Positions 26,669 through 36,965 of a stretch of 64,000 nt of DNA are shown here, piece by piece (the stretch's first letter is position 1; the number at the start of each line of letters is the position of its first letter). Source of the stretch: JADGRF01 sp035274465 (GTDB lineage Bacteria > Myxococcota_A > Polyangia > Polyangiales > JAFGIB01); contig DATEOF010000065.1 in assembly GCA_035274465.1 (NCBI GenBank), positions 19,145 through 83,144 of the forward strand. The letters are read 5' to 3'. Under the pieces are notes generated by a model. It saw only the letters and a list, made by a program, of their open reading frames with translations. It made no database searches and had not been told where the DNA came from. A program made the position numbers and the translations under genes.

Positions 26669-28906
26669 TCAACGCCCCGATTCGTCGAGCCGCCGCATGC
26701 CTTCCAGCAGCAAACTCTCGGGCCCGAGCTCGATCTTGCGCTCTGTCGGCTTGAAGTTCGTGTCGAGCTCGAAATCCCCGCCACGCAGCAGCAACATCTC
26801 GTAGAACGCCTCTTCCTTGTGCAGCTCGGCGAAGTTGGCGTCGTAGATCTGGCCGTCGCAGAAGTGGATGTCTCCGCGCTTGCCGTCGGAGGAGATCGCG
26901 AGCTTGCCGCTCTTGCGGCCGTGGAACAGGATCTGCACCACGTCCGGCAGCGACATCTCGGTCAACGATCCGCTCACGCCACCCGTCTTGCGCTTGCGCC
27001 CGCCGCCTTGCAGCACGCGGTTGACCTTGAGCGCGACGACCTCGGGTGACGCGGGCTTGGTGATGAAGTCGTCGGCGCCGAGCTCGAAGCCGCGTTGCAC
27101 GAGCTCGCTTTCGGCCTTGTGGCTCAGGAACACGAACGGCACGTCGTTGCCCCCGGCGCGCAGCTTCTCGAGCAGCACGAAACCGTCTTGCGGCTTGAGC
27201 TCGACCTCGCTGATCACCACGTCGAAGTCGCTGTTCAGCTCGTTCTCGGCGTCGGTCACGTTGCGCGCGATGGTGACCTCGAACCCGTGCTCCGCCAGAC
27301 GCAGCTCGAGCACCGTGGTCTCTTCCGCATCGGTGTCGACGATCAGCGCGCGCCGGCGATCGGCCAGCAGCTTGGCGCGCAGGTCATCACCGAGCACCGT
27401 CAGCTTGAGCACGTCGACCAGGTTCGAGTCGAACAGCTTGCCCTTGTAGCGAGCCACGACCTCCCAGGCCTCTTCCGGGTTCAGCTTGCGGCGAAATGCG
27501 TTGCCGGCGTGACCCACGAGATCGGCGTACGTCTCCACGATCGCCAGGACGCGTGAGCCCAGCGGGATCTCCTTGCCGGACATGCGATCCGGAAAGCCCT
27601 GGCCGTCGACGCGCTCGTAGAGGTGGCCGAGGATCTGCCCGACCTTGTCCGGCAAGCGCACGGCCTCGAACAAACGCACCGGTGTGAGGTACGATTTCTT
27701 GGCCTGCGAGCGATGCGCCTCGTACTGCGCCACGTTGAGCGCGGTCAGGTGCTGGGCCGAGACCTTGCCGATGTCGTGCAGGTACGCGGCGACCACGATC
27801 GTGTCGGTCTCGTCGGACTTGAGACCCAAGCGCTCGCAGACGTTGCGTGTGATGCGCGCCACCATAGTGGAGTGGCCGCGCAGCTCACCGCGCTCCTGTT
27901 CGAGCAGCGCGACGAACACGTTCAACGTCTCGACGTAGTCGTGCATCGCGACCGACGGGGCCGCAGGCGAAGGCACGGGCTCGGACAGCGTGGCGACGTA
28001 CGGTCCGGTCGGCACTACCTCGTTCATCGCGGGCGCGTAGGCGTGAACGACCGGGGACGGCAAGGCCGCGGCCATCATCGATGCCGCTCCCAGCTGCTGG
28101 GCGGACAGCAGAGGCGGCCCCGGCTGTTGCGGGGTGAGCAGCGGCGCGGGCTGGATGCTCAGAGGGCCAGGCGAAGCCAGCGCCGGGCCCGGCGTGCGCG
28201 CGGCCATGTCGGCGGCGTTGATCGTGCGACGGCGCGAGTCGGTGATCAGCTCGTTGCGCTCGAGCGTGGGCGGCACCGAGCCTTCGGGTGCCGGCGGCGG
28301 CACGGAGCCGGCGTCCTGGGCGTGCGCAGCGTGCGTGGTCACGCGCGGGTAGCGATCGGTCCCTCCGCCGCGGTCGCCAGCGTCGCGCACGGCAGCGAAA
28401 GCACTGGCTTCATTCATGAAATGCAGGCGGATGGCGGCCATGATCGCGGCCGGCCGGGCCACGAGCGCACGCACTTTGGCCACGCGCGTCGCGAACTGCA
28501 CACTCTTCAAGACGTCGGGATCGTCAGGTTCGACCGTGAGGATCGACAGCTCGCCGATGCGCGGCTCGTATTTGACCGGGAAAATGCACAGCTTGGCCGC
28601 GAGCTTGTGAGTGACCAGCTTGAGTAGCGAATCACTGATAGGCGCAGTGGATAGTTTCTTGGTCGAAACGAAGTAGGTCTTGTAATACGAGGCCTGAAAC
28701 TTCAGCAGCTGGGTCTCATCCAGGACCTCGGCCTCGATTAGCCCCTCCTCGACGAAGAGACGGCGGCGTTTTGCGTACAGCTCCGCCTGCTCCGACTCAC
28801 CCTGGGAGATGACACCTTCCGCGACGAGGGCCCGGAGCAGCTTCTGGTTGATGCGGGGCGCCGGCCCATCGTGTGGATGTATAGAAGCCACCACTGAGCT
28901 AAACAT
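26669..28906 (-). CDS. MshEN / HD-GYP / receiver / DUF4388 signalling protein
   Basis: A 745-residue multidomain protein. Residues about 15-165 resemble the type II secretion ATPase N-domain (MshEN), which can bind cyclic-di-GMP. After a Pro/Ala linker comes an HD-GYP-type phosphodiesterase domain (about 320-505; His344, HD 377-378, HLYERVDGQGFP 428-439, so GYP is GFP), then a receiver domain (about 518-632) in which the phospho-acceptor Asp is Glu567 (VISEVEL) while Lys617 is kept, and a C-terminal DUF4388/PATAN domain (643-740). Domain choice suggests cyclic-di-GMP turnover and surface behaviour such as gliding. The ATG at 28906 is preceded by TTGGGG. Likely co-transcribed with polX. Confidence 0.88.
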   Translation of the reverse strand: MFSSVVASIHPHDGPAPRINQKLLRALVAEGVISQGESEQAELYAKRRRLFVEEGLIEAEVLDETQLLKFQASYYKTYFVSTKKLSTAPISDSLLKLVTHKLAAKLCIFPVKYEPRIGELSILTVEPDDPDVLKSVQFATRVAKVRALVARPAAIMAAIRLHFMNEASAFAAVRDAGDRGGGTDRYPRVTTHAAHAQDAGSVPPPAPEGSVPPTLERNELITDSRRRTINAADMAARTPGPALASPGPLSIQPAPLLTPQQPGPPLLSAQQLGAASMMAAALPSPVVHAYAPAMNEVVPTGPYVATLSEPVPSPAAPSVAMHDYVETLNVFVALLEQERGELRGHSTMVARITRNVCERLGLKSDETDTIVVAAYLHDIGKVSAQHLTALNVAQYEAHRSQAKKSYLTPVRLFEAVRLPDKVGQILGHLYERVDGQGFPDRMSGKEIPLGSRVLAIVETYADLVGHAGNAFRRKLNPEEAWEVVARYKGKLFDSNLVDVLKLTVLGDDLRAKLLADRRRALIVDTDAEETTVLELRLAEHGFEVTIARNVTDAENELNSDFDVVISEVELKPQDGFVLLEKLRAGGNDVPFVFLSHKAESELVQRGFELGADDFITKPASPEVVALKVNRVLQGGGRKRKTGGVSGSLTEMSLPDVVQILFHGRKSGKLAISSDGKRGDIHFCDGQIYDANFAELHKEEAFYEMLLLRGGDFELDTNFKPTERKIELGPESLLLEGMRRLDESGR
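28870..28884 (+). repeat. 15-bp direct repeat, copy 1
   Basis: CGTGTGGATGTATAG, identical to the copy at 28978. This copy lies inside the first codons of the HD-GYP gene. Confidence 0.9.
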
Positions 28907-28977
28907 TGTACCCCAAGGGCAGCCCGGAGAAAGAGGCAACGACCGTAAGCGCAGGAATGCGACATGTGGGTACCCAG

Positions 28978-28992
28978 CGTGTGGATGTATAG
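28978..28992 (+). repeat. 15-bp direct repeat, copy 2
   Basis: CGTGTGGATGTATAG, second identical copy, 108 bp from the first. Its last bases form the -10-like box TATAGT in front of the TPR gene, so it is a candidate operator for the divergent pair. Confidence 0.9.
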
Positions 28993-28993
28993 T
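28988..28993 (+). promoter_or_regulatory. Putative -10 box for leaderless TPR gene
   Basis: TATAGT (five of six consensus bases) 6 nt before the ATG at 29000, placing the transcription start at the A of the start codon. No ribosome binding site; no clear -35. Confidence 0.55.
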
Positions 28994-28999
28994 GCGAAC

Positions 29000-30097
29000 A
29001 TGCGCCGCGACCCACACGGCTTCTGCATGCTGCTGGGCTGTGCACTCGGGCTGATCTCGCAGCCGTCGGCGGCTGTTGCGCAAACCAGACCGCTGGCGCA
29101 AAGCGCCGTGCTGTATCGCATCGCACGCGCACCAGAAGCCGAGCGTGCCAAGACGCACGTATTGCGCGCAGAACGCCAGCTCGCGATCGGCTTGCGTGCG
29201 TTACCCAACGGCTTTCGCGCGATTTGCGAGCGTACGTACGAGCTGCGTCTGGCTGCAGAGAGCCCTGCGGTGCGCGCCGGTCGCAGTCGTGCGCTGCAGG
29301 TGTTCTGGCAGCAGGGCGTGCAGCGTCGCGACGCGCTCGATGCGGCGCTGCACGAAGTCGAGCTCGCGCGTGCGATCACGCCGCGCGATGCCGACCTGGC
29401 GCGTTTGCGCGCGCACATCCTCGTGTTGTGGGAAGAGCCGACGTCGCTCGAGCGCTGCGAGGTCGGCCAGCGCACGCGCGCGGCGATCCAGGCGCTACGC
29501 GAGTGGCACGAGCTGCGTCCCGAGTTGGCCTCGAGCACCAGCTGGGCCGAGCTCGGCGCGCTGTTCGCGCGCGAGGGCGAGTACGTCAACGCCAGCATCG
29601 CCTACCGGCGCGCGCTCGCGCTCGCACTCGACGCACGCGAGCGCAGCACTGCATACGCGCAGCTCGCGCAAGCCACCATGCTCGCGGGCGACGCCGCTGC
29701 CGCCCTGCCCTACTACCAGCGTGCGCTCGCCAGCGCGGAACCCGGCCGCACGAGTGCGCTGTTGCGATTGGGCCTCGCGGTCGCGCTCGATCGACTGGGC
29801 GAGCACACGCGAGCCATCGAACAAGCGGTACTCGGCGTGTCGGCAGTCGAACGCTCGCTCGACTGGCTCGGGCCCGACAGCATCAGCTTCGAACCCGCGA
29901 GCGAACGCTTCGTGTACCGCGCGCTCGCGCACGAGGCGCTAGCCGAGCTCATGCCCGAGGCGCGCGCGCTCTCTCTGGAGGCGGCCGCCGAGAGCTACGC
30001 GGCGTTCTTGTCGCGCGCCTCCGCCGGCCACCTGTACCGTAACGCGGCCGAAGCCGACCTGCGCGCGGTGGTCGAGCAGCTGCAAGCACCGGAATAG
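29000..30097 (+). CDS. Secreted TPR-repeat protein, function unknown
   Basis: A 365-residue exported protein. A signal peptide (GFCMLLGCALGLISQPSAAVAQ) is cleaved near residue 27; the rest is Ala/Arg/Glu-rich helix pairs with TPR spacing (for example GEYVNASIAYRRALALALD and GDAAAALPYYQRALASAEPG). No catalytic motif. I start at the ATG 29000, which lies 7 nt beyond a -10-like box and gives the best signal peptide; a GTG-rich frame upstream is open to 28964. It probably serves as an envelope scaffold. The stop (TAG) abuts the stop of the convergent hydrolase without any spacer. Confidence 0.75.
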   Translation: MRRDPHGFCMLLGCALGLISQPSAAVAQTRPLAQSAVLYRIARAPEAERAKTHVLRAERQLAIGLRALPNGFRAICERTYELRLAAESPAVRAGRSRALQVFWQQGVQRRDALDAALHEVELARAITPRDADLARLRAHILVLWEEPTSLERCEVGQRTRAAIQALREWHELRPELASSTSWAELGALFAREGEYVNASIAYRRALALALDARERSTAYAQLAQATMLAGDAAAALPYYQRALASAEPGRTSALLRLGLAVALDRLGEHTRAIEQAVLGVSAVERSLDWLGPDSISFEPASERFVYRALAHEALAELMPEARALSLEAAAESYAAFLSRASAGHLYRNAAEADLRAVVEQLQAPE

Positions 30098-31366
30098 TCA
30101 GCAGCGGCCTGGCCCGCGCAGGCAGGCTCGCGCAGCAGAACGTTTCTTGGCAGCGGGTGGTGGCGGCGGCTTGCCGTGCAGCACGATCGCAGCCGGTCGG
30201 CTGGTGCGCGTGAGCTGGCCCTTGATCTTGGCGACTGCGACGAGGCCGCGAGCGCCGCCCCACTCGGGTGTCCAGCCGGCTTTGGCTTCGCCGCTGTCAG
30301 CTGCGAGCGCGGAAGCCAGCTGGCGCGCGCCATCGAGGAAGCTTACCCGCGCGCCGCTGGCGAGGCCCGCAGCTCGCAGCTGCAAGGTTTCGCGCGCGTC
30401 GAACGACGTGCCACTGCCCGGCGCCTCGAGCGCGAACGGTTGCTTGGTGACGAAGCCGCGCCACAGGTTGGCGATGCCCTCGCTCGGCAACCACGAGGCG
30501 GCCGTCTTGTCGCCGCCGTACGCTGCGAACTTCGAGATCCCGGGTAGCTCGCGTTCGATCGACGCGTCGCTGGCATCGCCGAGCCAGCCCGCGGCCTCGT
30601 CCAGCGCTACCAGTGGGACCTCGCCGGTGAGCGGCGTCTTGTTGCCCTTCGGGTACCGCGCGCTGACCATCTCGGCGAAGAACGGCAGCGACACGCGCTC
30701 GACCTCGCCGTCGGCGTGGCCCTTGCCCCACTCCTTCAACTCCGCCCACAGCGCGTGCTGCTTGCGGCCCTCACGCACGAGCGACCGCACGACCGTCGGC
30801 ACGTTGTCGCCAGGCTCGTTGCCACCCCAGAAGAACACGCCCGGCACGGCCAGGAATGCAGCCGTCAGCGGCGCGCGAGCGAAGCCGGACTTGTTGAGGC
30901 AAAACGCGATCACGCGCTGCGGGGCCCATTGCGCGAAGGTGTAGCTGAAGTAGCCGCCGTTCGAGAAGCCGTGCAGCAAGAGCGGTGCGTGCGCGAGCTC
31001 GGAGTGGCCGCTCTTGGCTGCGACGTCGGCCAGGGCGTCCAACAACGCCTGACCGGGACCGTTCGCCGCGTCGGTGTATGGCCCCGTGAACTGGTTGCCG
31101 AGCAGCGCGAAGCCGAGGCTCTCTGCGAAGCGGCGGTGGAACTCGTCCTCGATCGCGGGGCGCGTGTCGTTACTCCCACCGGCGCCCTGCCCGCCCGTGA
31201 ACACGAGAACACCTCGGATCACGGATATGCCGTCCGGATACCACACACTCACCGCCAGCTCGCGGTCGGCTACGCCGGCTTTGCCGGTCACCGTCTCGGC
31301 GTGAGCGTTCCCGATTGGGTAGAGCCACCAGAGCATTGCCAGCCAGGCCAGGCGGAACTTCGTCAT
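30098..31366 (-). CDS. Secreted alpha/beta hydrolase-like protein
   Basis: A 422-residue exported protein with signal peptide (LAWLAMLWWLYPIGNAHA, cleavage about residue 23). The fold signature is a nucleophile elbow LLLHGFSNGGYFSY (Ser in GFSNG), preceded by VLVFTGGQGAGGSND, which could form the oxyanion region. A second domain (about 260-395) is beta-rich without assignment, and the tail is Pro/Lys/Arg-rich with two cysteines (PPPPPAAKKRSAARACLRG). Likely an esterase or depolymerase acting outside the cytoplasm. TAGCCT lies 5 nt before the ATG, a possible but badly spaced -10. The 240 bp upstream (31367-31606) contain no recognisable gene. Confidence 0.78.
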   Translation of the reverse strand: MTKFRLAWLAMLWWLYPIGNAHAETVTGKAGVADRELAVSVWYPDGISVIRGVLVFTGGQGAGGSNDTRPAIEDEFHRRFAESLGFALLGNQFTGPYTDAANGPGQALLDALADVAAKSGHSELAHAPLLLHGFSNGGYFSYTFAQWAPQRVIAFCLNKSGFARAPLTAAFLAVPGVFFWGGNEPGDNVPTVVRSLVREGRKQHALWAELKEWGKGHADGEVERVSLPFFAEMVSARYPKGNKTPLTGEVPLVALDEAAGWLGDASDASIERELPGISKFAAYGGDKTAASWLPSEGIANLWRGFVTKQPFALEAPGSGTSFDARETLQLRAAGLASGARVSFLDGARQLASALAADSGEAKAGWTPEWGGARGLVAVAKIKGQLTRTSRPAAIVLHGKPPPPPAAKKRSAARACLRGPGRC

Positions 31367-31606
31367 GCGCCAGGCTAGTGTGGCGTAGTTTGGGCCCCGC
31401 AGCCATTCGCGGCGGTGAGAAGAGCGGACGCGGGCTCGGGAGGTTCCGGGTGTGCGAGAAAGTCGACCCGCCAGGGTCGCGCACCGGCGGCGAGGCCTGT
31501 CGAACGGTGTCGTTCCGGTTCACGAGCGCGGCCACGATCACGGTGCGACCACGTCCACGTCCACGACCCTGCCGAAGCAATCGCACGTCAGCGCGCGAAG
31601 ATGAAA

Positions 31607-32803
31607 CTACTCGGCGCTACGCATCACCACGGCCGAGGCGTTGCCGTAGTATCCCACGCTCAACACCAACACGTGGCGAGGCGGCTGGGAGAGCGAGCCG
31701 CGCACCAGCGGGGCCACTACGCCACCCGATAGCCAGTTGAGAGCGCAGGCCATGTTGATCGCGCCCGACGCACCGAAGGTCTCACCGAACACGGTCTTCG
31801 GCGCAGCCACTGGCACCTCGCCGCCGAGAGCGGCATTGATGCCGGTGAGCTCGGCATGGTCGAACATCGCGATGCCACTCAGCGCGCCCGCGACCACGTC
31901 GATCTGCGACGGGCTGAGCTGAGCGTCCGCCAGCGCGAGCTGGATGCAGCGCTCCACTGCACGCGCCGAGACGTGCACCAACACGGCTTCGGACTCCGGC
32001 GGCTCGAACGCGTTGCCGTAGCCGAGCACCTGCGCCCGCACCCTCGCCCCGCGCGCTCGCGCAAACTCGAGCTTCTCCAGGCAGAAGTACGCCGCACCTT
32101 CGCCGAGCCTCATGCCCTGGCTGTGCGCGTCGCCGGGCGCACACTGCTTGCCGGCTTCGGCCAGCACGCCGAGCTTGCGAAACGCCAGGTACAAGAGCTC
32201 TGTCAGCGCCTCACCGCCGCCGACCAGGAAAGCATCCGCGCGGCCGTTGTCGAGGTGGGTCTGCCCGTTCAGCACCGCATCGAGCGCGCCGCAGTTGCCG
32301 TCCACCACCGTGACGTTCGGCGCGCGCAGGTCTTCCCAGATGCTGACGTAACCCGACGCCGCGTTAGCGACCGTGTTCGGAAAGCGGTTCGGGTTCAAGA
32401 AGCGCGGGTCTTCGAGCTCGGTGACCTTCACCGCCTCGGTCACGGCTTCGACCGAGCCGTAGGCAGTGGCCGAGCACAGGCCGATGCGATCAGGCGGCAG
32501 CGTGTGCACGCCGTCGTGCTTGAGCCCCGCGTCCTCGAGCGCCAGCTTGCCCGAGACGATCAACAGCTTGGTCAGCCGATCGAAGTTGCGCAGGCCCTTG
32601 TCGCCCAGGAAGCGCTTGGCGTCGAAGTCGAAGCACTCGGCCGCCATCGGTTCGCCGATCTTCTCGGGATCCAACAGGCTCGGCCGGCCACGAAACAATT
32701 GCTCGGGCTCGCGAGCCAGCTCGCCCAGCGCGCGCTCGAACGCCGCGTAGCCGATACCCGCGGGCGTGACGAGCCCGAGGCCGGTGATGGCGCAGGGGAT
32801 CAC
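31607..32803 (-). CDS. Beta-ketoacyl synthase-like protein lacking both catalytic histidines (KS-beta)
   Basis: A 398-residue thiolase-fold protein of the ketosynthase family (FPNTVANAASGYVSIWEDLR, then DGNCGALDA, then MRLGEGAAYFCLEK). The nucleophile position is Cys171, but NAHGT is replaced by AGALS (Ala307 for His) and the K-x-x-x-GH motif reads KTVFGE (Glu341 for His). It therefore cannot run the usual Claisen decarboxylation alone and looks like a chain-length-factor-type partner, although classical factors replace the Cys and this one keeps it. Its start overlaps the stop of the active KS gene by 4 bp (ATGA), which fits 1:1 synthesis of a heterodimer. Confidence 0.87.
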   Translation of the reverse strand: MIPCAITGLGLVTPAGIGYAAFERALGELAREPEQLFRGRPSLLDPEKIGEPMAAECFDFDAKRFLGDKGLRNFDRLTKLLIVSGKLALEDAGLKHDGVHTLPPDRIGLCSATAYGSVEAVTEAVKVTELEDPRFLNPNRFPNTVANAASGYVSIWEDLRAPNVTVVDGNCGALDAVLNGQTHLDNGRADAFLVGGGEALTELLYLAFRKLGVLAEAGKQCAPGDAHSQGMRLGEGAAYFCLEKLEFARARGARVRAQVLGYGNAFEPPESEAVLVHVSARAVERCIQLALADAQLSPSQIDVVAGALSGIAMFDHAELTGINAALGGEVPVAAPKTVFGETFGASGAINMACALNWLSGGVVAPLVRGSLSQPPRHVLVLSVGYYGNASAVVMRSAE

Positions 32804-34095
32804 AGCGCCGCGTCGTGGGCGGTCGCGAGCCTGCGGGCACCGCGCGCCACTTCGTAGGACAGGGAGGCGGCGCTCGGGTCAGGCAGACGACCCGGCTTGG
32901 CGAACGCGACCACGGCGTCGTAGCCGCCGAACGCGAGCGAGTTGTTGAGCACGATGTCCGCCCGGCCGCGCTGCGCCCGGTTCGCGACCAGGTTCACGTT
33001 GCACTCGGGGTCGGGTGTTTCGTAGCTCACAGTCGGCGGGTAGATGCCCGTCTGCACGGTCATCACGCAAGCCACCGCCTCGAGCGCGCTGGCCGCGCCC
33101 ATGCAGTGCCCGAGCATGCCCTTCATGCTGCTCACCGGCACGGGGCGGCCGTTGAACACGTCGTGGATCACGCGAGACTCGACCTTGTCATTGGCCGTGG
33201 TGCCCGTGCCGTGCGCGTTGACGAAGTCCACCTCGTCGGGTGTCACGCCGCTGCGCGCGATGGCTTCGCGCATCGCGTTCAGGCTGCCCATGCCTTCGGG
33301 GTGCGGGCGCGTGATGTGGTGCGCGTCGCAAGCCAGGCCCGAGCCACCGATCTCGGCGAGCGCCGTCGCATCGCGGCGGACCGCGTGCGCCTCGGACTCG
33401 AGCATGAGCACGCCCGCACCCTCACCGATGATCAGGCCGCGGCGGTTCTTGTCGAAGGGCTGACAGCGTTCGGGCGCGACGGCACCGAGCCGCACGAAAC
33501 CCGCGAACTGTATCTTTTGCAACAGCTCACTGGCGCCGCAGATCACCACGTCGGCGCGACCGGAGCGGATCAAGTCGGCGGCGAACGCGATCGAATAGTT
33601 GCCCGCCGCACAAGCCGCGGGCAACGTCTGCACCATCCCGCGCGCACCGAACGCGCGCGCGATGTGGATCGGCAGCAGCGAAGAACCGCAGCGCGGTAGC
33701 ATGTTGGGGCTCACACCGTCGGCGCCGCGCATCACCCACGCCTGCTCGAGCTCACCCACCACGTCGGCTTCGCCCATGGTGGTGCCCATGATCACCGAAG
33801 TACGCTCGCCCTGCAGCAGCTCGCGCGTGATGCCCGAGTCCTGCACGGCCTGTCGCGCCGCCGCCAGAGCGAACGCAGAGCAGCGCCCGGTGCGACGCGC
33901 TTCGGCCGCGGTCAAGAAGTCGCGGGCGGTGAATCCACGGACTTCGCCTGCGACCGAGCGCTCGAAGGCCGAGGTGTCGAAGCCGGCGATCGAAGAGAAG
34001 CCAGAGTGTCCGAGCACGACGTTCCGCCAGTACTCTTCTCGACCGAAACCGAGTGAGCTGACGACGCCCACCCCAGTGACGTAAACGCGAGTCAT
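32800..34095 (-). CDS. Beta-ketoacyl-ACP synthase (KS-alpha)
   Basis: A 431-residue FabF-like ketosynthase with all catalytic parts: Cys162 in LPAACAAGNYS, His295 in NAHGTGTTA, and Lys325/His330 in KGMLGH. It would condense an acyl-ACP starter with malonyl-ACP. The ATG at 34095 gives the family N-terminus MTRVYVTGVGVVSSLG; the open frame extends to 34323 but runs through the promoter of the divergent ligase. First gene of a two-gene unit with the histidine-less KS. The 148 bp between the two divergent starts carry the regulatory sites for the whole locus. Confidence 0.93.
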   Translation of the reverse strand: MTRVYVTGVGVVSSLGFGREEYWRNVVLGHSGFSSIAGFDTSAFERSVAGEVRGFTARDFLTAAEARRTGRCSAFALAAARQAVQDSGITRELLQGERTSVIMGTTMGEADVVGELEQAWVMRGADGVSPNMLPRCGSSLLPIHIARAFGARGMVQTLPAACAAGNYSIAFAADLIRSGRADVVICGASELLQKIQFAGFVRLGAVAPERCQPFDKNRRGLIIGEGAGVLMLESEAHAVRRDATALAEIGGSGLACDAHHITRPHPEGMGSLNAMREAIARSGVTPDEVDFVNAHGTGTTANDKVESRVIHDVFNGRPVPVSSMKGMLGHCMGAASALEAVACVMTVQTGIYPPTVSYETPDPECNVNLVANRAQRGRADIVLNNSLAFGGYDAVVAFAKPGRLPDPSAASLSYEVARGARRLATAHDAAL

Positions 34096-34205
34096 GTTAG
34101 TTGCGCAAAAGCTATCCGTGAGGTGGAGCGCGCGCAAGCTTCTGCGAACTATTCCGTAGAGTTCCGGCCGGCCGACTGGCCTATTTTCCGCGGGGATTTT
34201 GGCGC

Positions 34206-34235
34206 TTGACAGAGCTGCGGCGGGAACCATAGATA
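34206..34235 (+). promoter_or_regulatory. Sigma-70-type promoter for the FAAL-ACP-ACP-thioesterase unit
   Basis: Perfect -35 TTGACA (34206-34211), 18-bp spacer, -10-like TAGATA (34230-34235). The ATG of the ligase begins 8 nt after the -10, so the transcript would have no or almost no leader, and no ribosome binding site is present. Confidence 0.6.
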
Positions 34236-34243
34236 CGCGTCGC

Positions 34244-35941
<1,698 letters not shown>

Positions 35942-36013
35942 GCCGCAGGTCCGCGTGGACGTAATCGCGGATTTGTGCGTATTAAGCCACGGATAACCAT
36001 GGAGAACCCCAAG

Positions 36014-36262
36014 ATGACGCGGGCTGAATTGCTTCAGATCTTTCGCTCGACCGCTTCCGAGATCGCCGAAAAAGATTTGTCCACTGTCGACGAGGCGGGC
36101 GCGATCTCCGAGCTAGGGATCGACTCGCTCGAGCTTCTGGAGGTGATCGGCAGCCTCGAGCGCGACCTGGATATCCGCGTCCCGGACGACCAGTTGGTGG
36201 GCATTCAGACCGTCGGTCAGCTGTTGAACCTGGTGTCGGCGAAGCTGCCGCAGGCCGGCTGA
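36014..36262 (+). CDS. Acyl carrier protein 1
   Basis: An 82-residue acidic helical protein with the phosphopantetheine site LGIDSLELLE (Ser38). It would carry the acyl or extender group as a thioester. I choose ATG 36014, which has GGAG 9 nt upstream; an in-frame ATG at 35999 adds five residues and lacks a site. It lies 72 bp after the ligase and 27 bp before the second ACP. Confidence 0.92.
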   Translation: MTRAELLQIFRSTASEIAEKDLSTVDEAGAISELGIDSLELLEVIGSLERDLDIRVPDDQLVGIQTVGQLLNLVSAKLPQAG

Positions 36263-36289
36263 GCCAGCTGTCCCATAAAAGGAGTCTCC

Positions 36290-36523
36290 ATGTCGTCCTC
36301 GGAGCTGCGTGAAAAGCTGCGCGCGATCGTCGCGGAGGTCGCCGAAATCGACGAGGTGCCTGACGGCGAGCCGTTCAAGGATCTGGGCATCGACTCGATG
36401 ATGGCCATCGAGATCGTGGCCGAGGTCGAGCGCACCTACAAGATCAAGGTCCCGGAGAACGAGCTCGAACAAGTGCGCGACCTGAACTCGGTCGTGCGCC
36501 TGGTCGAAGCCAAGCTGAAGTAG
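36290..36523 (+). CDS. Acyl carrier protein 2
   Basis: A 77-residue ACP with LGIDSMMAIE (Ser36). AAAAGGAG lies 5 nt before the ATG. The two ACPs differ clearly (DSLELLE versus DSMMAIE), so they are specialised and not a recent duplication; one probably loads the starter from the ligase and the other the extender, which is inference. Confidence 0.93.
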   Translation: MSSSELREKLRAIVAEVAEIDEVPDGEPFKDLGIDSMMAIEIVAEVERTYKIKVPENELEQVRDLNSVVRLVEAKLK

Positions 36524-36526
36524 CTC

Positions 36527-36946
36527 ATGGGGATTCCGGAGTCCGCTCGGGTCATCGAGTACGGCCTGCGCGTGGGTTACATCGACACCGACCGCGCGCA
36601 GGTGATGCACCACGCCGCGTACCTGCGCTACCTCGAGTTCTCGCGCGTCGAGTACCTGCGCCAGCGCGGCGTCGACTACAAGCGCTTCGAGCTGGAGGGC
36701 AAGCTGCAGATGCCCGTGGTCGAGGTCAACCTGCGTTACCGGCTGCCCGCGTTCTTCGACGACGAGCTGACGATCAAGACGTGGATCGGCGTGGCCAACC
36801 GCGCGAAGTTGCGCTTCGACAGCGCGATCTACCGCGGCGCGCAGCTGCTCACCACGGCCGAGATCACGCTCGCGTGCGTGCGCGTGGCGGACAGCAAGCT
36901 GTGCAGCATGCCCGAGTACGTGATCGCGCTCGGTCGCGGCGCCTAG
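36527..36946 (+). CDS. 4-hydroxybenzoyl-CoA-type hot-dog thioesterase
   Basis: A 139-residue single hot-dog domain of the YbgC/4HBT group: YIDTDRAQVMHHAAYLRYLE (19-38) carries the acidic catalytic residue and the usual His/Tyr. It would hydrolyse an acyl thioester from ACP or CoA. It starts 3 bp after the ACP2 stop, so translation is coupled and its substrate is very likely the chain made by this locus. It ends 19 bp from bioB, which faces it. Confidence 0.92.
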   Translation: MGIPESARVIEYGLRVGYIDTDRAQVMHHAAYLRYLEFSRVEYLRQRGVDYKRFELEGKLQMPVVEVNLRYRLPAFFDDELTIKTWIGVANRAKLRFDSAIYRGAQLLTTAEITLACVRVADSKLCSMPEYVIALGRGA

Positions 36947-36965
36947 CAGCTGACAGCGGCAGCGT

